64,000 nucleotides of DNA from Cristatella mucedo (GCA_009760855.2 WPIO01000048.1:1687001-1751000); one strand, 5' to 3'; positions 1-12,009 are shown, numbered from the stretch's first letter. Numbers and translations: made by a program. The notes: generated by a model from the letters alone, not told the origin.

Positions 1-80
1 CCTCAAACGAACCTCTTTAAAGCGCCTGGAAAGAGATTGAGTTCTCTCAGGGCGCTTTATCAAATGTGTGTGTTATTATT
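1..80 (+). mobile_element. LINE family A, 3' tail only
   Basis: The 3' end of a CR1/L2-like LINE enters from the left edge. It shows the family hairpin (AAAGCGCC ... AGAGA ... TCTCT ... GGGCGCTTT) followed by a short TTATT tail. The same tail recurs more than a dozen times in the window on both strands, which defines the family. There is no coding sequence here. Confidence 0.8.
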
Positions 81-330
81 ACCTCAAATCCTGTGGAGAT
101 CGTGCCTTTAGTTCATACGCTTCAAAAGCCGGGAACTCACTTCTGACTGGCAGTGCCACATTCCCTGACTTTACGACATTTAAAAAGAAGCTAAATACCA
201 TCTATTTATCACAGCATTTAGTGGTTCCGTGTGATTCGTCTGTTGTGTGCCTATGTGTGCTGACACTGTGCATGTTCCCACCAACAACGTTCGTATATTC
301 TGCACAGCTTTTTCCCCAGAAAGCAAAAAA
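81..330 (+). mobile_element. LINE family A, C-terminus of ORF2 plus start of 3' UTR
   Basis: A second copy directly follows the tail above. It encodes the ORF2 C-terminal stretch (LKSCGDRAFSSYASKAGNSL, then a TFKKKL motif), matching intact-looking copies at 45.6 and 51.9 kb, and then the 3' UTR with repeated GTGCATG/GCTGACACTG motifs. It lacks its own hairpin tail, so it is truncated at both ends. Confidence 0.75.
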
Positions 331-2200
331 GCATAAGACGCGCTCAGAAGACTGAAATGGCTGGGCTCCAGTTGCATCTAAGACTCGGGTAGGTATTTTT
401 TTCAAAAGCAGTTTCTGTTAGTTTCACACTGAGCAGTTTTCTCTCAAATCCACTGGCTTCACTTTTGCACCTCTGATTCGGTTTCCACATGCCCACTCTA
501 GTGTAGGGATCGCGACCGCAGTCAGTGAGCTGTTTTTACGCTGTTCGCCCTTTCAGATTAGTTCTGACGGCCGATAAGGAGTAAGCACGATATCGGGCTG
601 CACGTTGGCGCAGTGAACGTAGCACTGTGTAAATCTGTTACGATTGCTCTTCTCCCTATGCTCAGAAGCGGTTGAAGATGCCGCCGCAGCGTCGTACTCT
701 GAGGACCAGCGGCGACAGCTCGGAATGAAATCTCACTGGTTTTTGGGCTAAAGCCCGATTCTGAAGATCGAGAGCGTAGCTTAAAATGCGTTGATCCGAT
801 TCCGTGGTTCATTTGAATGTAGTGAAAAATCCTTCGCTAGCAACTGAGCTATACCAGGCCTAAGCTCGGGTTTACTAGTCAAGTCGCTCGTGCGAATGCG
901 TCCGCCGCCGCCACCATGGCCACGTGAAGGAGCCCTAAGGTACCTCATACGTCAGTAGTTTCTCGGATTATCTTTTTCCTGTCACATCAATACTCCGGAG
1001 CCTCCCACTGAGGTGGGACATACACCATTGTAGTGCATTGCCAGTGATGCCCAGGCAAGATGAGAGGCGCTCGAGAAGGACTCGGTGGTCAATAGTATGA
1101 AAATATACCTTAAGATCAAGCAAAACAAGCAAATCAAACAAACTAAGCTAACCTCAAGTAAGAAGAAGTATTCCATAGTCACGTTAATATGCTGTCGCCG
1201 GTCTTGATTTTCCAAAACAGTAAACTTTCTACCAAAGAAAATAATTTATAGGTGACCAGTAAGTGTCGTTTGTTCGCACGACAGTAGGTTAGCTAACTTC
1301 CCTGTCTTCGATCAGTCCAAACAGGCCACCATGCGCCATTTGTGTCTCGGTGGTCAAGAATAAATCTGGACCTACTGCCTGTGAAAGAATTGAACTCTAA
1401 CGACCAGGATAAAGCTGTAATTGTTCGTCAATGAAACAATGAATAGCCATTCAGTAATCAGAATGAGGCAACATACAGCAACAGTTACAGAATAGGTCAG
1501 AGCTGCTTTTATACCCGTTGGCCGATATTGGAGTAAAGAGACTGAGGATGAGTCGCCAGCAAAATTCGCGGGGGCATAACGTTCTTTCTCCGCGCTATGA
1601 AGTGGGGTGACTCTGCCACACGAAAGGGTAGAAGCATGAAGAATGCAAATTGAATGCCCTAAAATGTACACAAAGTAAAAATGAGCTAGAGCAAAAAACA
1701 AAAATGCAGTTGCAAAAAATCGAGCTAGCGTTGAAACTTTCTCATCAAATACAAAGTAGCATTTATCAAATTGCATTAATCGCTATGGCATTTTTAATTA
1801 GTTCGGTATCAACCTAATATAAGCGAGCACTCGTTTCAAGATAATTTATTTACGTGTCGCTATCGGTTTCTCGCACGGGACGGCTTCGGAAACCCGACTT
1901 CGACGAAGGGCGTGCTTCATTCGCTAGACGTGGCTCCGTTAGGCAGCCGGCTGGGAGTATGCCAGATGGATAACTCGGTGCTGCAGCCAGAAATCGTCAT
2001 TTAATGTTAGCACTGTCAATGCTGAGGGCGAGAATAAGGATTGATTAAAGGAGTAGTGTCTGCCCAGCTTGAACCACGGAAGAGAGGCATCGTAGACGTA
2101 CAGCCGACCGTCACTTGGTCAACCACATTCCGCTTATTCAGGGAGAGGCGGAGCTGAGGCTGACTGACAACTCACCATTGTCTGTTCAGGTCTATTCAGT
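331..2200. other. Unassigned sequence
   Basis: No recognisable gene, RNA or repeat. Short ORFs occur, the longest a 134-codon minus-strand frame at 1372-1776, but they show no familiar motif and are not supported as genes. Confidence 0.5.
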
Positions 2201-2205
2201 CCGGC

Positions 2206-2276
2206 TTAAATTCGGCGTTTGGAGGCCGCACGCCGAATTTGCCGAAAATAAGGGGGCCACCTGACGCCGAATTTAA
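2206..2276. repeat. Inverted-repeat cluster beside the hAT relic
   Basis: TTAAATTCGGCGT at 2206-2218 is complementary to ACGCCGAATTTAA at 2264-2276 (13 of 13), and a second partial arm ACGCCGAATTT lies at 2230-2240. The sequence can therefore fold in two alternative ways. It lies about 50 bp upstream of the hAT transposase relic and could be a sub-terminal transposon repeat; that link is inference. Confidence 0.6.
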
Positions 2277-2323
2277 GAGGGAGTGCGTCAGTGTGATTTG
2301 CCCGTCGGGACAGTGTGGGAGCA

Positions 2324-4420
2324 ATGTGGGAGAGATTCGATGACAAAAATGTCGTTCATTTCAAAGGTTGCAGACGCTGCACAGCGGATGAACTCGGATA
2401 TGGGCTTCAGATCGTTATCCGAGATCCACATGATGCCGTCGTATCTGTGCAGTGCAAGTTCTGAAAGTTCTTTGGGCGCGAAGACGTCCACACGGGTATC
2501 GGCACCACTCGCAAGCTCAAACGTACGCGGCATATCAAACTGTCCCAGCATCCGCTTAGGAAGGACTACTATCGCAGCCATATGGAGAAGCAGCACTACT
2601 GTGATTGAACCGATTACAAGGCTGCATCGGCAGAGGCGAAGAAGACCTTCTTTGATAATCGACCAGAACATCGAAACACGCTGCATTCTTACTTTCGACC
2701 ATACTAGCTGCAAGCCGGAGCTCATCATCGATGCTCCCGTTCTAGAGAAGTCGATCGGTGGTGTATTTTGACACGACGACGTCGAAGAAGAATCGCTGTC
2801 AAAGGCTTTGTCTCAGTTCAAGATTCAGAACGACGGCCGCTACAAGGTCGTCGTTACGAATCCACCGAGGTTTTTGTTGGCGATTAAGCATGTTTCAGTT
2901 GGCCTATCGTTCCGACAGACTGAGGCTGTAATTCGTCATCACCAGGAGTTGACCAAAAATCCCAAATTGACGGGTGTGACCAGGCATATGCTTTCGAACG
3001 ATGTGCGTCTCATGGTTGCTGTTTCGCTTCAACGCATTTCTTATCTTCTGAGTGACACTTTCACTTGGGCATTCTCATTTGCCTGCGACTGCACCTCGAA
3101 CGCTGTCTTGTCTTACATATCTGTGCGCCCACGCCTGCCTATTTCGGGATTCCGGCCAATGTTGATTTGCGTCTTATTCCTGCGTTTGGACACCACCCAG
3201 GGGTCAACCAGTTCGCTGCTATTGTCAAAGTCGTTGAAGCCGTATTGTCGGTTTGGCGCCAGAAGCTACTTGGCGTCATGTCAGATCGGGAGAATACGAT
3301 GACTGGACGCCACGGCGGTGTCGTTACTCTTCTTGAGCAGGAAGCTGCCCATCGTGTCTTGTGCGTTTAGTGCCCGCAGCATCAGACAGACTTGGTCATG
3401 AAGAAAGGCTTTGCCGACATCGATGATGGTGACTTCGTAAAGCAGGTCCACTCATTTATTACTCATCTTCGTCGCCAAGAGAACTTGATTACGGAGATTC
3501 GCTCTACATGTCCGAAGCTTACCAAACGTTGGCTCCACGTGGGCAGTTCTTTGTCGTGGCTGCTACAACACCGCATTCGACTTTTCCAGCTTGTTCAGGA
3601 GAAACAATTTGATGGTGCACCGGGCATGGAGTAGTGGATTACAGCGTCAGTGGTTGCAGCTGTGTGCAGGGCTGTCAACGTTACATTCATCAAGCTGCAG
3701 TTGCGAGATCTCATCATCGCCCAGCAACGTTCCGAGATCGAGAAGCTGATTGCCCATCTATCTTTGTTATTCACAATTGACCTAACGGGCGGATATCATG
3801 CTGCAGATGCAATGGAGCTGGACGATTAGTAATCCGTTTCACTCGGTTCAAGAATTTACTGAGGACCGGGGTACATTCTTCCGCGACCAACTCAATGTGT
3901 TCAATAACGGTCGCGTCGTGACGTTGTCACACAACTAGGCACGTTTATGGTGAGCATGGTTGAACGAATGGTGCAAGACCAAGCGGAATGTGACAGTTCT
4001 AATAATGCGGCAGCTTGTGAGGCACCTCCGGCGATGCCTGCTGAGCTGCTCGCACTTCGTTCGCGTGACTTCCATTCTTGTGTCCTCGATCCTCACCGCG
4101 ATCGCCTAGCCCAGTTTTGGATTGCGTCTATGGTTGAGGCTGTTGAGCAGGGGAAATGCCATCTTGTGGCTAGCGCGGCCATCAAGGCGGCTGTTGCCAG
4201 GCACGCCCAGTCGACGGATTTCAATGCTGCTTGGGATGAAGTTGAACGTCTCTCACCTGAATCTTTATACAAACACCTGCGTCAGTTCTGCTGCGGATTG
4301 GCATCCGTTTTCGCCAACACTACGTCGGTCGAGTTGGACTTCTCTGTGCTCAAGTGAGAAATAGACGATCGCCGCACTAATCTTTTATCATTAGCTTTGG
4401 AGGGCACCTTGCAGGCAAAG
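2324..4420 (+). pseudogene. hAT-type transposase relic
   Basis: A decayed transposase spread over several frames. Near the N-terminus (about 2420-2700) there is a zinc-finger-like region: QCKF then FFGRED, and later HMEKQH (H-x4-H). A TGA at 2462-2464 replaces the second cysteine codon of the finger. The central part (2990-3360) contains WAFSFACDC and SDRENTMTGRHGGVVTLLEQ, the stretch around a catalytic Asp in this hAT group. The C-terminal part (3947-4357) contains DPHRDRLAQFW and FCCGLASVFANTTSVELDFS, the hAT dimerisation region with its conserved Glu. Several stops and frame changes (for example the stops near 3368, 3632 and 3826) show it is dead. DNA transposases of this class cut and paste their element. 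No matching terminal repeats were confirmed. Confidence 0.8.
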
Positions 4421-4426
4421 CAGTTT

Positions 4427-4462
4427 GATAGCCTCTCAACGCTTTAGAGTTTAGAGGCTATC
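4427..4462. repeat. 10-bp perfect inverted repeat
   Basis: GATAGCCTCT at 4427-4436 and AGAGGCTATC at 4453-4462 pair perfectly around a 16-nt loop. It lies between the end of the hAT coding relic and the SINE that follows. Confidence 0.6.
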
Positions 4463-4626
4463 ATGATTCAACAGCCTCTTCTGCATAGCGACAGAAGAGC
4501 CTTTATGGCTCTCACTACCGCTTATAGCGACGATAAAGCATCACCCACCACAGGATTCGAACCCACGACCTCGGGAACAAGGTCGTGAAAAGCAACCGCC
4601 TTACCCAGTGTGTGCCATCGCGGCTT
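4463..4626 (-). mobile_element. SINE family 1 (tRNA-derived)
   Basis: On the minus strand the copy shows a tRNA-like head with a B box (GGTTCGAATCC) inside GTCGTGGGTTCGAATCCTG, then a body ending in GCTCTTCTGTCGCTATGCAGA and a short unique tail. The best plus-strand copy is at 56.5 kb. Such elements are transcribed by RNA polymerase III and copied by LINE proteins. Confidence 0.8.
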
Positions 4627-5965
4627 TGAATACTCGAGCCACCTTTGCTAGCTCGACCCGATGGCTCTGGGTTAGGAATGAGGGTATCTCGTAGCTTGCT
4701 TTCTGAATCTCAATTAAGCCCTGGCGGTGCCCCGAACCAACTGGTCATTTACCGCGGTAGATGAGAGCGTAAAATCGTCCAGTAGTTGAAGGGAACCGGT
4801 ATGACGAGTCTCGCTTTCAATCTGGCGGCGGGGCCGGGGGGGCGGGGTGCTGTCGGTCGCGTAGAGGTCGCTCGACCGCTCGAAAGTCTCGCTTAAGTTG
4901 CACGAGGTTGGGCTATTGGTAGAGGAGCCACCTTGAAGTTTATTGCACAATTTGATAGCCTGTTTGCTATGCTAGCCCCCTAATGTGGTAGCGAGGGCAG
5001 CAATCCAGTACTCTAGTCGCCGGTCTGTGCAGTAAATAGCCGCGAGCGAGCACTCTTTCAAACGTTCGAGCCACGAGCTCGGCTGAGCGGACCGTTGCGG
5101 GCTTTGTGCGGACGACGGGTCATGCGAACTGAGAGGCTATGACCTTTATCGGCTTCCAGCCAACTGCATCGATTGCGTCACTGCTAGGGCTCCAGCTGGC
5201 TCGCTCCATTGCCAAGCCCGTCCCCTTGTAACTCAAAGGAGCGTCGAGCAGTAAGCGGTCGTTAAGCTGAGTCATCGAACTTGCTGAAAGGCTAGGCGAG
5301 CCGCTGCCTGCAATCGAAGTGTTTGTTAGCGGCTTGGCAGCTTGGCTCCGTGCCACGGATCACATTCGAACAGAAGCCGGCAACGATGGACCGCTCTCAC
5401 GTAGTGGCGGTTACGTAAAAGCTAGCAGCGTGGTGGTAGCAATGGCTGGTAGAAAAAGACGACGCCGGCGGCGAGTCTCGGCTAGAATCGTTTCGGCGTT
5501 GGGCTCCAAGCCTGCGAGTTGCTGCATCTGCATCAAAGAATGGGGGGGCGGTGGTGGCTAAAACACCTGTAGAGCACTCTTCTGAAGATTGAAACTCGGC
5601 TGCCAAATGCCGACAGGGAACCATCATCTTCTTCTCGCGCTTGCTGCGAATTCTCTATAAGGCCGAAATATGAGCGAAGCGATGAGAGGAACTCGGAAGA
5701 ACCTGGCAGTATCAAGAGGCTGCCGCAGCTTCAGCACTATTAAGTTAAGTTATTTGCCGCATGCGGAGCACTTGTAACTAGTGCTATTGCTGACCGGAAC
5801 TTGACCGCTACCGGTGAAGTTGGCACCTCGTTACAAACGCGTGGTGTGCTGCTTCCACGTCCGGACAGCACTGGGCCGTAAACACAGCACTCATAACGGC
5901 GCTAGTCTCAGCCTACTCGCGACGAGTACAGGTGACGCCCGAACCTTGAGCGAATAAATAGATAT
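4627..5965. other. Unassigned GC-rich sequence
   Basis: Nothing recognised. Overlapping ORFs of 60-80 codons on both strands show no motif and look like by-products of high GC content. Confidence 0.5.
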
Positions 5966-6123
5966 TAGCTCATTCAACAGCTTTATTTGTATAGCTTTTA
6001 GAAGAGCCTTAATGGCTATCGCCACCGCTTGCAGTTGGCAAGACAGGATCGAGCACAGCTGGATTCAAACCCACGACCTTTGTGGTGAAGAACGAGCTAC
6101 TTACCTCCTGTACTATCTCGGCC
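5966..6123 (-). mobile_element. SINE family 1, diverged copy
   Basis: Same layout as the copy at 4.5 kb: ATTCAACAGCTTTATTTGTATAGC, GAAGAGCCTTAATGGCTATCGCCACCGC and GGATTCAAACCCACGACC (reverse of the B-box region). Diverged in the head. Confidence 0.75.
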
Positions 6124-7340
6124 CATAATCCTGTAATACCGCGGCTAGTGATTTGCAGGTGCAGCGCCAATGCACGCAGATATGTCGACAGTAGCGGAAA
6201 ACGACAGCGACGAGTAGCGTTCGTATCTTAAAAATTACAAGTCCATATCCGCAACGTAAAAATAAGCCTTCCGAATGCAATGGAGGATTACAGGAGTTCA
6301 ACAAAGGCCGTGACACACACCAACGACAGGGTGGCCTGGAGCTCAAATTTGCTCAAATACAAAGGCCAACTACGGAAGCATAACTCCAGCCTAGCGCACG
6401 GTGTCTGCTTTCGTGCGGCCTTGGCCGTCGCCTACCGCACACGTGCTACTAGCACTCGTTACTCGGGAGCCGTGAATAACGGATACCAGTCACAGTCTGG
6501 CTCGTTTAGCTGGACGCAGTTTCGCTGCTCCTTAAATTTAGGCGGCCATCGGCCGGAAGAAGAAAAGAAAAAATCCGACTGCCTGCCACAGCAGGCTGTC
6601 GGCATTCGTTTTCTCCACCTAGTTAGGCTCTAACGCAAATTTCTGCGATTGATTTTTCAAGCGCCTCATTCGAAGCTGTCGCTTTAGATACAACAGCCTT
6701 CCCTTCAACGAGCTGGACTTCAAAGCGTCGCGAGAGCTGTTGTCTTGTCATAGATTCAGGCCGCTAGCACGTCACTAGGCTGGAGGCAGAAGGGTGCTTT
6801 TAGCCGCAGGGCTACCTTAATGCCAGAAACAATCTCTAACTGGAATGCAGGGTAGTGAAAACAACAAGGGCGAGCAGAACTCCATAATTGCGGCTTAGTC
6901 TTGTCATGCTCAGTACTGGAATTGCCTCAGCAACCCGGTCCTGTCTGCCTTTATTTCAGTTCGACAGTCGGCGGTGTATATTTAACAGACAGCTTCCAGT
7001 GTCCAGCTTCTCTTGGATGCATACGCCCATTGGCAAACTTTTCAAAGGCAGCGAACACTTAAGCTACTTTGAATCGGCACAGTAAGTCCTGCGTTTGCTT
7101 TTACAACACGTTGATTCAGCAACTGCACTATGGTCGCAGCTTGGCGAAGTTAGGCGACATGCATGCACTCGAAGATGACGGACTCGCATTCACCATGTTT
7201 CAAAGTCAATGGCAATATCGAATTTGTCACGTAGCAGGTATGATGCGCGAGAGCATAGGTATGCTTAAAGTAGACAAGTCTATTTGAGAACAACAGAGGG
7301 TTACAGCCATTCAACAACGTTCATGACATGTACACGAATG
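6124..7340. other. Unassigned sequence
   Basis: No gene, RNA or repeat recognised. The 117-codon plus-strand ORF at 6280-6633 has no recognisable domain. Confidence 0.5.
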
Positions 7341-7780
7341 GCTCCGTGGCCTAGACCTGCAGTGCATCGACTTCAAGGTTCTGTCACTCACTTTTAGGCC
7401 CCTTCATTCTTTGGCTTCAGCCTACCTGTTAGATCTAATCATCAAATAGAATAAGCGCTTTTCTGAATCAAGTGGTTTGGCTACATCTCGTACGTACCTC
7501 AAATCCTTTGGAGACCGAGCCTTTAGTTCGTATGCCCGCAGATCCTGGAGCTCACTTCCGGTCGGTGTCAAGACATCATAGACTTGACGACATTTGCATG
7601 CTGACCCAGTGCATGTAACCCCTAACCATGTTATTCATTTTGTCTGTTTTTCAAGCATGATTTTACTTACTATTCTATTGCGTATCACTTTGCAGCAAAT
7701 GTAAAGCGCCTAGAAAGAGATTAAGTTCTCTGAGGGCGCTTTATCAAGTGCAATATTATTATTATTATTATTATTATTTG
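7341..7780 (+). mobile_element. LINE family A, 5'-truncated copy
   Basis: Decayed C-terminus of ORF2 (FKVLSLTFRPLHSLASAYL, then TYLKSFGDRAFSSYA) with stops, a short deletion in the 3' UTR, the hairpin tail at about 7704-7748 and an (ATT)n end. Confidence 0.8.
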
Positions 7781-7814
7781 GTTTGACCCAGTGTTAAATA
7801 TGCGGGTCAAATCA

Positions 7815-7905
7815 AAGTCACACCGGAGTCGTGGGCTCGAGCTCCGTGGCGTATGTGAAGCGCCTGTAAAGAGATTAAATTTATCTTAGGGTGCTATACA
7901 AATGA
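7815..7905 (+). mobile_element. SINE family 2, 3' part
   Basis: Contains the B-box region GTCGTGGGCTCGAGCTCC of a tRNA-like head and then a LINE-A-like hairpin tail (GTGAAGCGCCTGTAAAGAGATT ... TCTTAGGGTGCTATACAAATG). The 5' part is missing or diverged. Confidence 0.7.
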
Positions 7906-7911
7906 ATTCTA

Positions 7912-7912
7912 C

Positions 7913-7981
<69 letters not shown>

Positions 7982-7982
7982 A
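7912..7982. repeat. (TA)n(TG)n microsatellite
   Basis: A short (AT)n run passes into about 25 GT units. It directly follows the SINE tail, as expected for a simple repeat that grew from a retroposon 3' end. Confidence 0.95.
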
Positions 7983-7989
7983 GATTGAG

Positions 7990-8445
7990 GAAAGTTCAGT
8001 TCTCTTAAAAAATCAACAAATGTTCATAATAGCCACGAAACCAGATCAAAACCACAAAAAATTGTAATATATACAGATATATATATATTGTAGTTTGACA
8101 CCCCGACAGCGAGCACGCCACAGCACGTAAACACAAAACGTCCACGAATCGCTGTGTATTTTGGGCTCGCTGCGCGACGGCTCATGCGACCATTCACTCC
8201 TGCGCCCCGCATTCCCACTACCAATCCTGTGAAGACTATGACTCACCCTCGTAAAACCATTTACCAATAAACCGGCATGACCCATAAACCAGCGGCCATA
8301 AACGCTATCGGCCCATACAAAAATATCACGGCGATAAAATAATCACATATATAATATATACCTAGATTTTTCTTTATCGCCATATAATAACAGACAAATT
8401 TAAGACGGGGCACGAACCTCTTCCTTAACCTTGTATTATGTATTC
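7990..8445. other. Unassigned sequence
   Basis: AT-rich stretches (for example around 8080 and 8350) but no recognised gene or repeat family. Confidence 0.5.
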
Positions 8446-8720
8446 ACAAAGAAGCTAAAAAACGCACCTATTCATCACGGCATTTAGTGGGTCGTAATTC
8501 GTACTTTGTAAGCTTACGCGTGTTGACACTGTGCACGCTGCCACTAAGCGTACTTGCACGTTGACCCTGTGCATGTCATCTCTAACCGCGTTATGCTTGC
8601 TGTCACTGAGCAGGCTGCCACTAACTATTCGATCATGTTTCCTCTGTAGCAAATGTAAAGTACCTAGAAATAGATTAAGTCCTATGGGGTTGCTATACAG
8701 ATGCGTTATTTTTATTATTT
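8446..8720 (+). mobile_element. LINE family A, 3' UTR copy
   Basis: Starts in the last ORF2 codons (AAGAAGCTAAAAAACGCACC), then the 3' UTR and a diverged hairpin tail in which both arms have changed (AAAGTACC ... GGTTGCTAT). Confidence 0.75.
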
Positions 8721-8745
8721 ATATTACTATTAAGAATGAAATTAC

Positions 8746-9142
8746 TGCATAAGTTATGACCTGGCTGTTATATAAAGCGTGGGCCTGACCGCAGTCGCTC
8801 TCTTAAAGCAACAGTCTGCTGGTCGGTGAGTAAGAGCGCTGAGCGCTAGCTTTTTGCTCGTCGTATCCGCGGATATAATAATAATAATAATACACTTGAT
8901 AGAGTGCCCTCAGAGAACTCAATCTCTTCCTAGGCGCTTTACATTTGCTGATATATATATATATATATATATATATCATAGCGAATAGCGTTTGTGCTTT
9001 TTCTACTACGGCGTTGGTTCCACTGCGCGCGGAACATCGAACGCTGTATCGTTGTCGTTGACGTATTTTGAGCTTCAGGTCTTGGAACATTGCACGCGTT
9101 CTGCCGCTACCCGGACCAGCGACGGTTCCGCGGTCACTATAT
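8746..9142 (+). repeat. 5' LTR of the Gypsy-type element
   Basis: Matches the repeat at 12010-12333 in order, apart from an inserted LINE-A tail and TA run at about 8872-8978. The end is set by the primer-binding-like site that follows; the start is approximate. Confidence 0.7.
8872..8978 (-). mobile_element. LINE family A tail nested in the 5' LTR
   Basis: ATAATAATAATA, then the reverse hairpin (GTGCCCTCAGAGAACTCAATCTCTTCCTAGGCGCTTTAC), then a (TA)n run. The other LTR lacks this segment, so it inserted after the LTR element did. Confidence 0.8.
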
Positions 9143-9160
9143 TGGTATCAGAAGTTAAGG
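9143..9160 (+). promoter_or_regulatory. Probable primer-binding site
   Basis: TGGTATCAGAAGTTAAGG directly follows the 5' LTR. Its first dozen bases resemble the complement of an initiator-Met tRNA 3' end (TGGTAGCAGAGG in animals), the usual primer for many Gypsy elements. Confidence 0.55.
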
Positions 9161-9208
9161 ATTTTTTTTATTATGCACCTGTACTTGTGTTTCGCCCTGT
9201 TGTTTTCA

Positions 9209-10663
9209 ATGGCTGACCGTGCGACGAGATCCAGTATGGCGACTAGTAGCCAAAATAGTAAGTTGGCTGACGCTGACACGCAGTCGGAACCGACGGGAGA
9301 CACGGCACCTGGGGATGCTGATCAGTTTTAGCTGACCGTTACGGAAGATAAAGCGACGGTGCAGCTGCACCGGCGCTTGAGACTCCGACAGTGGACGCTG
9401 CCGCCAAGCATGTGCCGTCTAGAATAGATGAGGGTTTGGAAAAGATTTGGTTTCGGACGTCTCAAATTTTTATATGCTCGCTCAGCCGCAGCAAGTGAAT
9501 AGGGAATTCATGGAGTTTTTTGTTGGCAATAGAAAGCTGTTGGTATTTTTGGAGGCGGTCGTCAATACCCCAGAAGGAAAAAATAGCAGCTCATTGAGCG
9601 CCACGAGAACGACGCGGGTCTAATAAAAACCAAATATAGCTGCGCTAATTGAGGAGGTATCAAACTTGCGTAGACAAATTTCGGTGCGTTCACCGACCAT
9701 TCAAACTTGCGCTCAGTTAGAGCCGCCGCTCGCAGACTAACCCCCCCCCCCCCGATTCCATAGGGACTATTAGCGGCTTGTCCCTGGGCTAGCCCTAACC
9801 TTGTAAGAGATGGGAAAGTCGGTTTGGTTAACAGCGACCCCCAAAAGTTACCAGTGGGATATTAGTTGCGCCCGAGTAACTTGGGTAATCCTAATCTGGC
9901 AGGTGGTCCAGCTAACTCTAAATATCAACAGCTAGCTCAGCCTTCGTCGGCGACGACAAGGCTAGATCTAGACCATCTGCCGATCGCCAGGTCCGTTGAA
10001 GAGTTTACCTTCCTGTCACAAGCCTCAGGCAAAATGGCCAAAGCTCTACCTACTTATGACGGTACGGTAAAGTGGGAGGTTTGCTGAAACCAATGCGAGT
10101 ATATTACTGCCTCGTATGGCTGGTCTGAGGTTGAGAAGGCCTCACAGCCTGCTACATATTTAATGGGTTTCATCGAAAAAGTCTTAGCGTTGTCCTAATC
10201 ATATATAGGAAGCTATGGAAATATGGCTCATGTACCGCAGGCCCGCTTCGGACGTTTAGGCTAACGTGAACCAGTGTAGGGAAAAGCTTTTAAGGAAGGG
10301 TAAGGCGGAAGGGCGAGACGCAGAGCGAGCTGACACTCGATGTATAGAGATGCTAGCGAAAAGGGGGCACCCAACTGCCGATGAAAGGGCTGGCTCTCTT
10401 CTCAGGTTTTTTATAAGGGCTTTGAACGATCACTCTCTGGAGCAGTACATATTATTGGGAAAATTCCCACACCTGAAGAGGCGTTGGTAATGGACGAGAA
10501 TTTGAGTCGAGCTGCAAAGGTTTCGGATTTAATAAAGAGGGGAGGTGATACAATTAATGATTGGCGGAAAAAGGTTGGAGGTCTAATGCCCTGATGGATT
10601 ATGCTGTTCGTAGAGAAGAGGCGAAAGGCAAGTAGCCGGTGTATCACTGCTTTAATTGTAATG
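9209..10663 (+). pseudogene. Gag remnant of the Gypsy-type element
   Basis: Starts with a plausible ATG (MADRATRSSM) and continues through several stops and frame changes. Around 10040-10180 it encodes ALPTYDGTVKWEV followed by an ITASYGW / ATYL pattern, typical of Gypsy capsid proteins, which package element RNA. It ends at the first half of a CCHC zinc knuckle (Y-H-C-F-N-C, cysteine codons at 10648-10650 and 10657-10659). A LINE-A insertion cuts the knuckle immediately afterwards. Confidence 0.7.
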
Positions 10664-10953
10664 AAGTAGATCAACTTAAAAACACGCCTATTTAGGACAG
10701 CATTTAATGTGTGACTCTGATACGTCCTTCATGTTCTTATTCGTGCTGACACTGTGCATGCTGCCACTAACCACATTTGCATGCTGACCCTGCGCATGTC
10801 ACCCCTAACCATGTTATTCATGTTGCTTGTTTATCAAGCATGATATTACTCACCATTCAATTGCATTTCCCTTTGCAGCAAATGTAAAGCGCCTAGAAAG
10901 AGATTTAGTTCTCTGAGGGCGCTTTATCAAGTGCATTATTATTATTATTATAA
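10664..10953 (+). mobile_element. LINE family A inserted in gag
   Basis: Starts at the end of LINE ORF2 (CTTAAAAACACGCCTATTTAGGACAGC), then an almost complete 3' UTR, hairpin tail (10886-10926) and (ATT)n. It separates the gag zinc knuckle from its continuation. Confidence 0.85.
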
Positions 10954-10956
10954 CTT

Positions 10957-11822
10957 TCAACGGGACTGTAGAGTGCCTTGGAGGTTTAAAAGTGGTCCCA
11001 GGGGTGCACGCTCAGCCTCCGAAAGAGGGATAGGCCACGAAGGCATTATCTCACCTCGACGTCACGGAAAATAAGCTCTCCTTGCCTAGAGTGCGGCGAA
11101 GCTGGTGATTTTAGAAGAGGCTATCCGCATCTAAAATACGCATCAGGGGATAACAGCAATCAGCAATAAGGGTGGGGAAACTTTTAGAGGTTGATGGCAG
11201 GGGACAGAAAACACCCGGGCATGTGTTAGTCCTACCATCACTAATACGCAGATTCGCCCGGTTGGTACGAGGAAAAATGTACGAACAAGAATGCTTGATG
11301 GTAGTTAAAACCGGCTTGGGTTTATCGTTTGTTGGCGCTAACTTCATAAGCCCTGACCGGATTACAGAGGCATCGAAGCGTTTGTATAGCGCCAGACTAC
11401 TTGATGACTAGGAAAGCTAAAATGAAACTCTTGGGAGATGCGGCTGCAAGTCGTTGGGAGATTTGCTGACCTAGAGGTCAATGGGGCGGAAAGTAATCGT
11501 GTTACAAATGTTCGCTCAGTAATTATACCAGCTCGATCAGAGCAAGTGCTGTGGCGTAGGACAGATCAAGTGTCCGAGGGGTCTTTCGGATTAATAGAGG
11601 GCGTGGGGCTATCGAGTTAGCATCCGATTTGATTGTGGGACGGTTTGATTTCACGATGGGTGGGCCGAGTTTGGTAGATGCTAGACAGGAAACGGTGCCC
11701 GTCATATTTCGTAATGTTTCTGACGAGCCACAGGCTCTCTGAGCGAGAGTGGCCCTTGGAATGTTCGTTGAAGCACATGAAGCAGACACCCTCACAGGTG
11801 CTACGAGCCTATGAGTAACCAA
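10957..11822 (+). pseudogene. Protease/spacer remnant of the Gypsy-type element
   Basis: Broken coding sequence between gag and the 3' LTR. Recognisable pieces are GRFADLEVNG, SVIIPARSEQVLWRR (the P-A-R-S pattern just after Gypsy proteases) and ETVPVIFRNVSDEPQAL, resembling the protease-to-RT spacer of Gypsy polyproteins. The catalytic D-T/S-G is not visible. Many stops. Confidence 0.55.
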
Positions 11823-12009
11823 ACATCAGAGGACGTACATGTTTTACAGGGGTGGAAATAGTGCACTGCCACGCGACTATGGACGATGAGCTTGACAGCT
11901 GAACCTTGACTACTAATGAAGAGCTTGGCTGCAAAATTAGAACCGACCCCCTTTTGAAATAGGCGCGATAAGCCGAGGCTTATGAGCAACGTTATGCGTG
12001 ACTGTGTAG

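Noticed and set aside
1372-1776. 134-codon minus-strand ORF
   Set aside because: No motif, no recognisable relatives, and composition like the surrounding noncoding DNA.
2288-2728. 146-codon minus-strand ORF
   Set aside because: Antisense to the hAT zinc-finger region, which has the recognisable motifs on the plus strand.
5319-5627. Overlapping ORFs with an Arg-rich stretch on both strands
   Set aside because: Produced by GC-rich simple sequence (GACGACGCCGGCGGCG); no domain.
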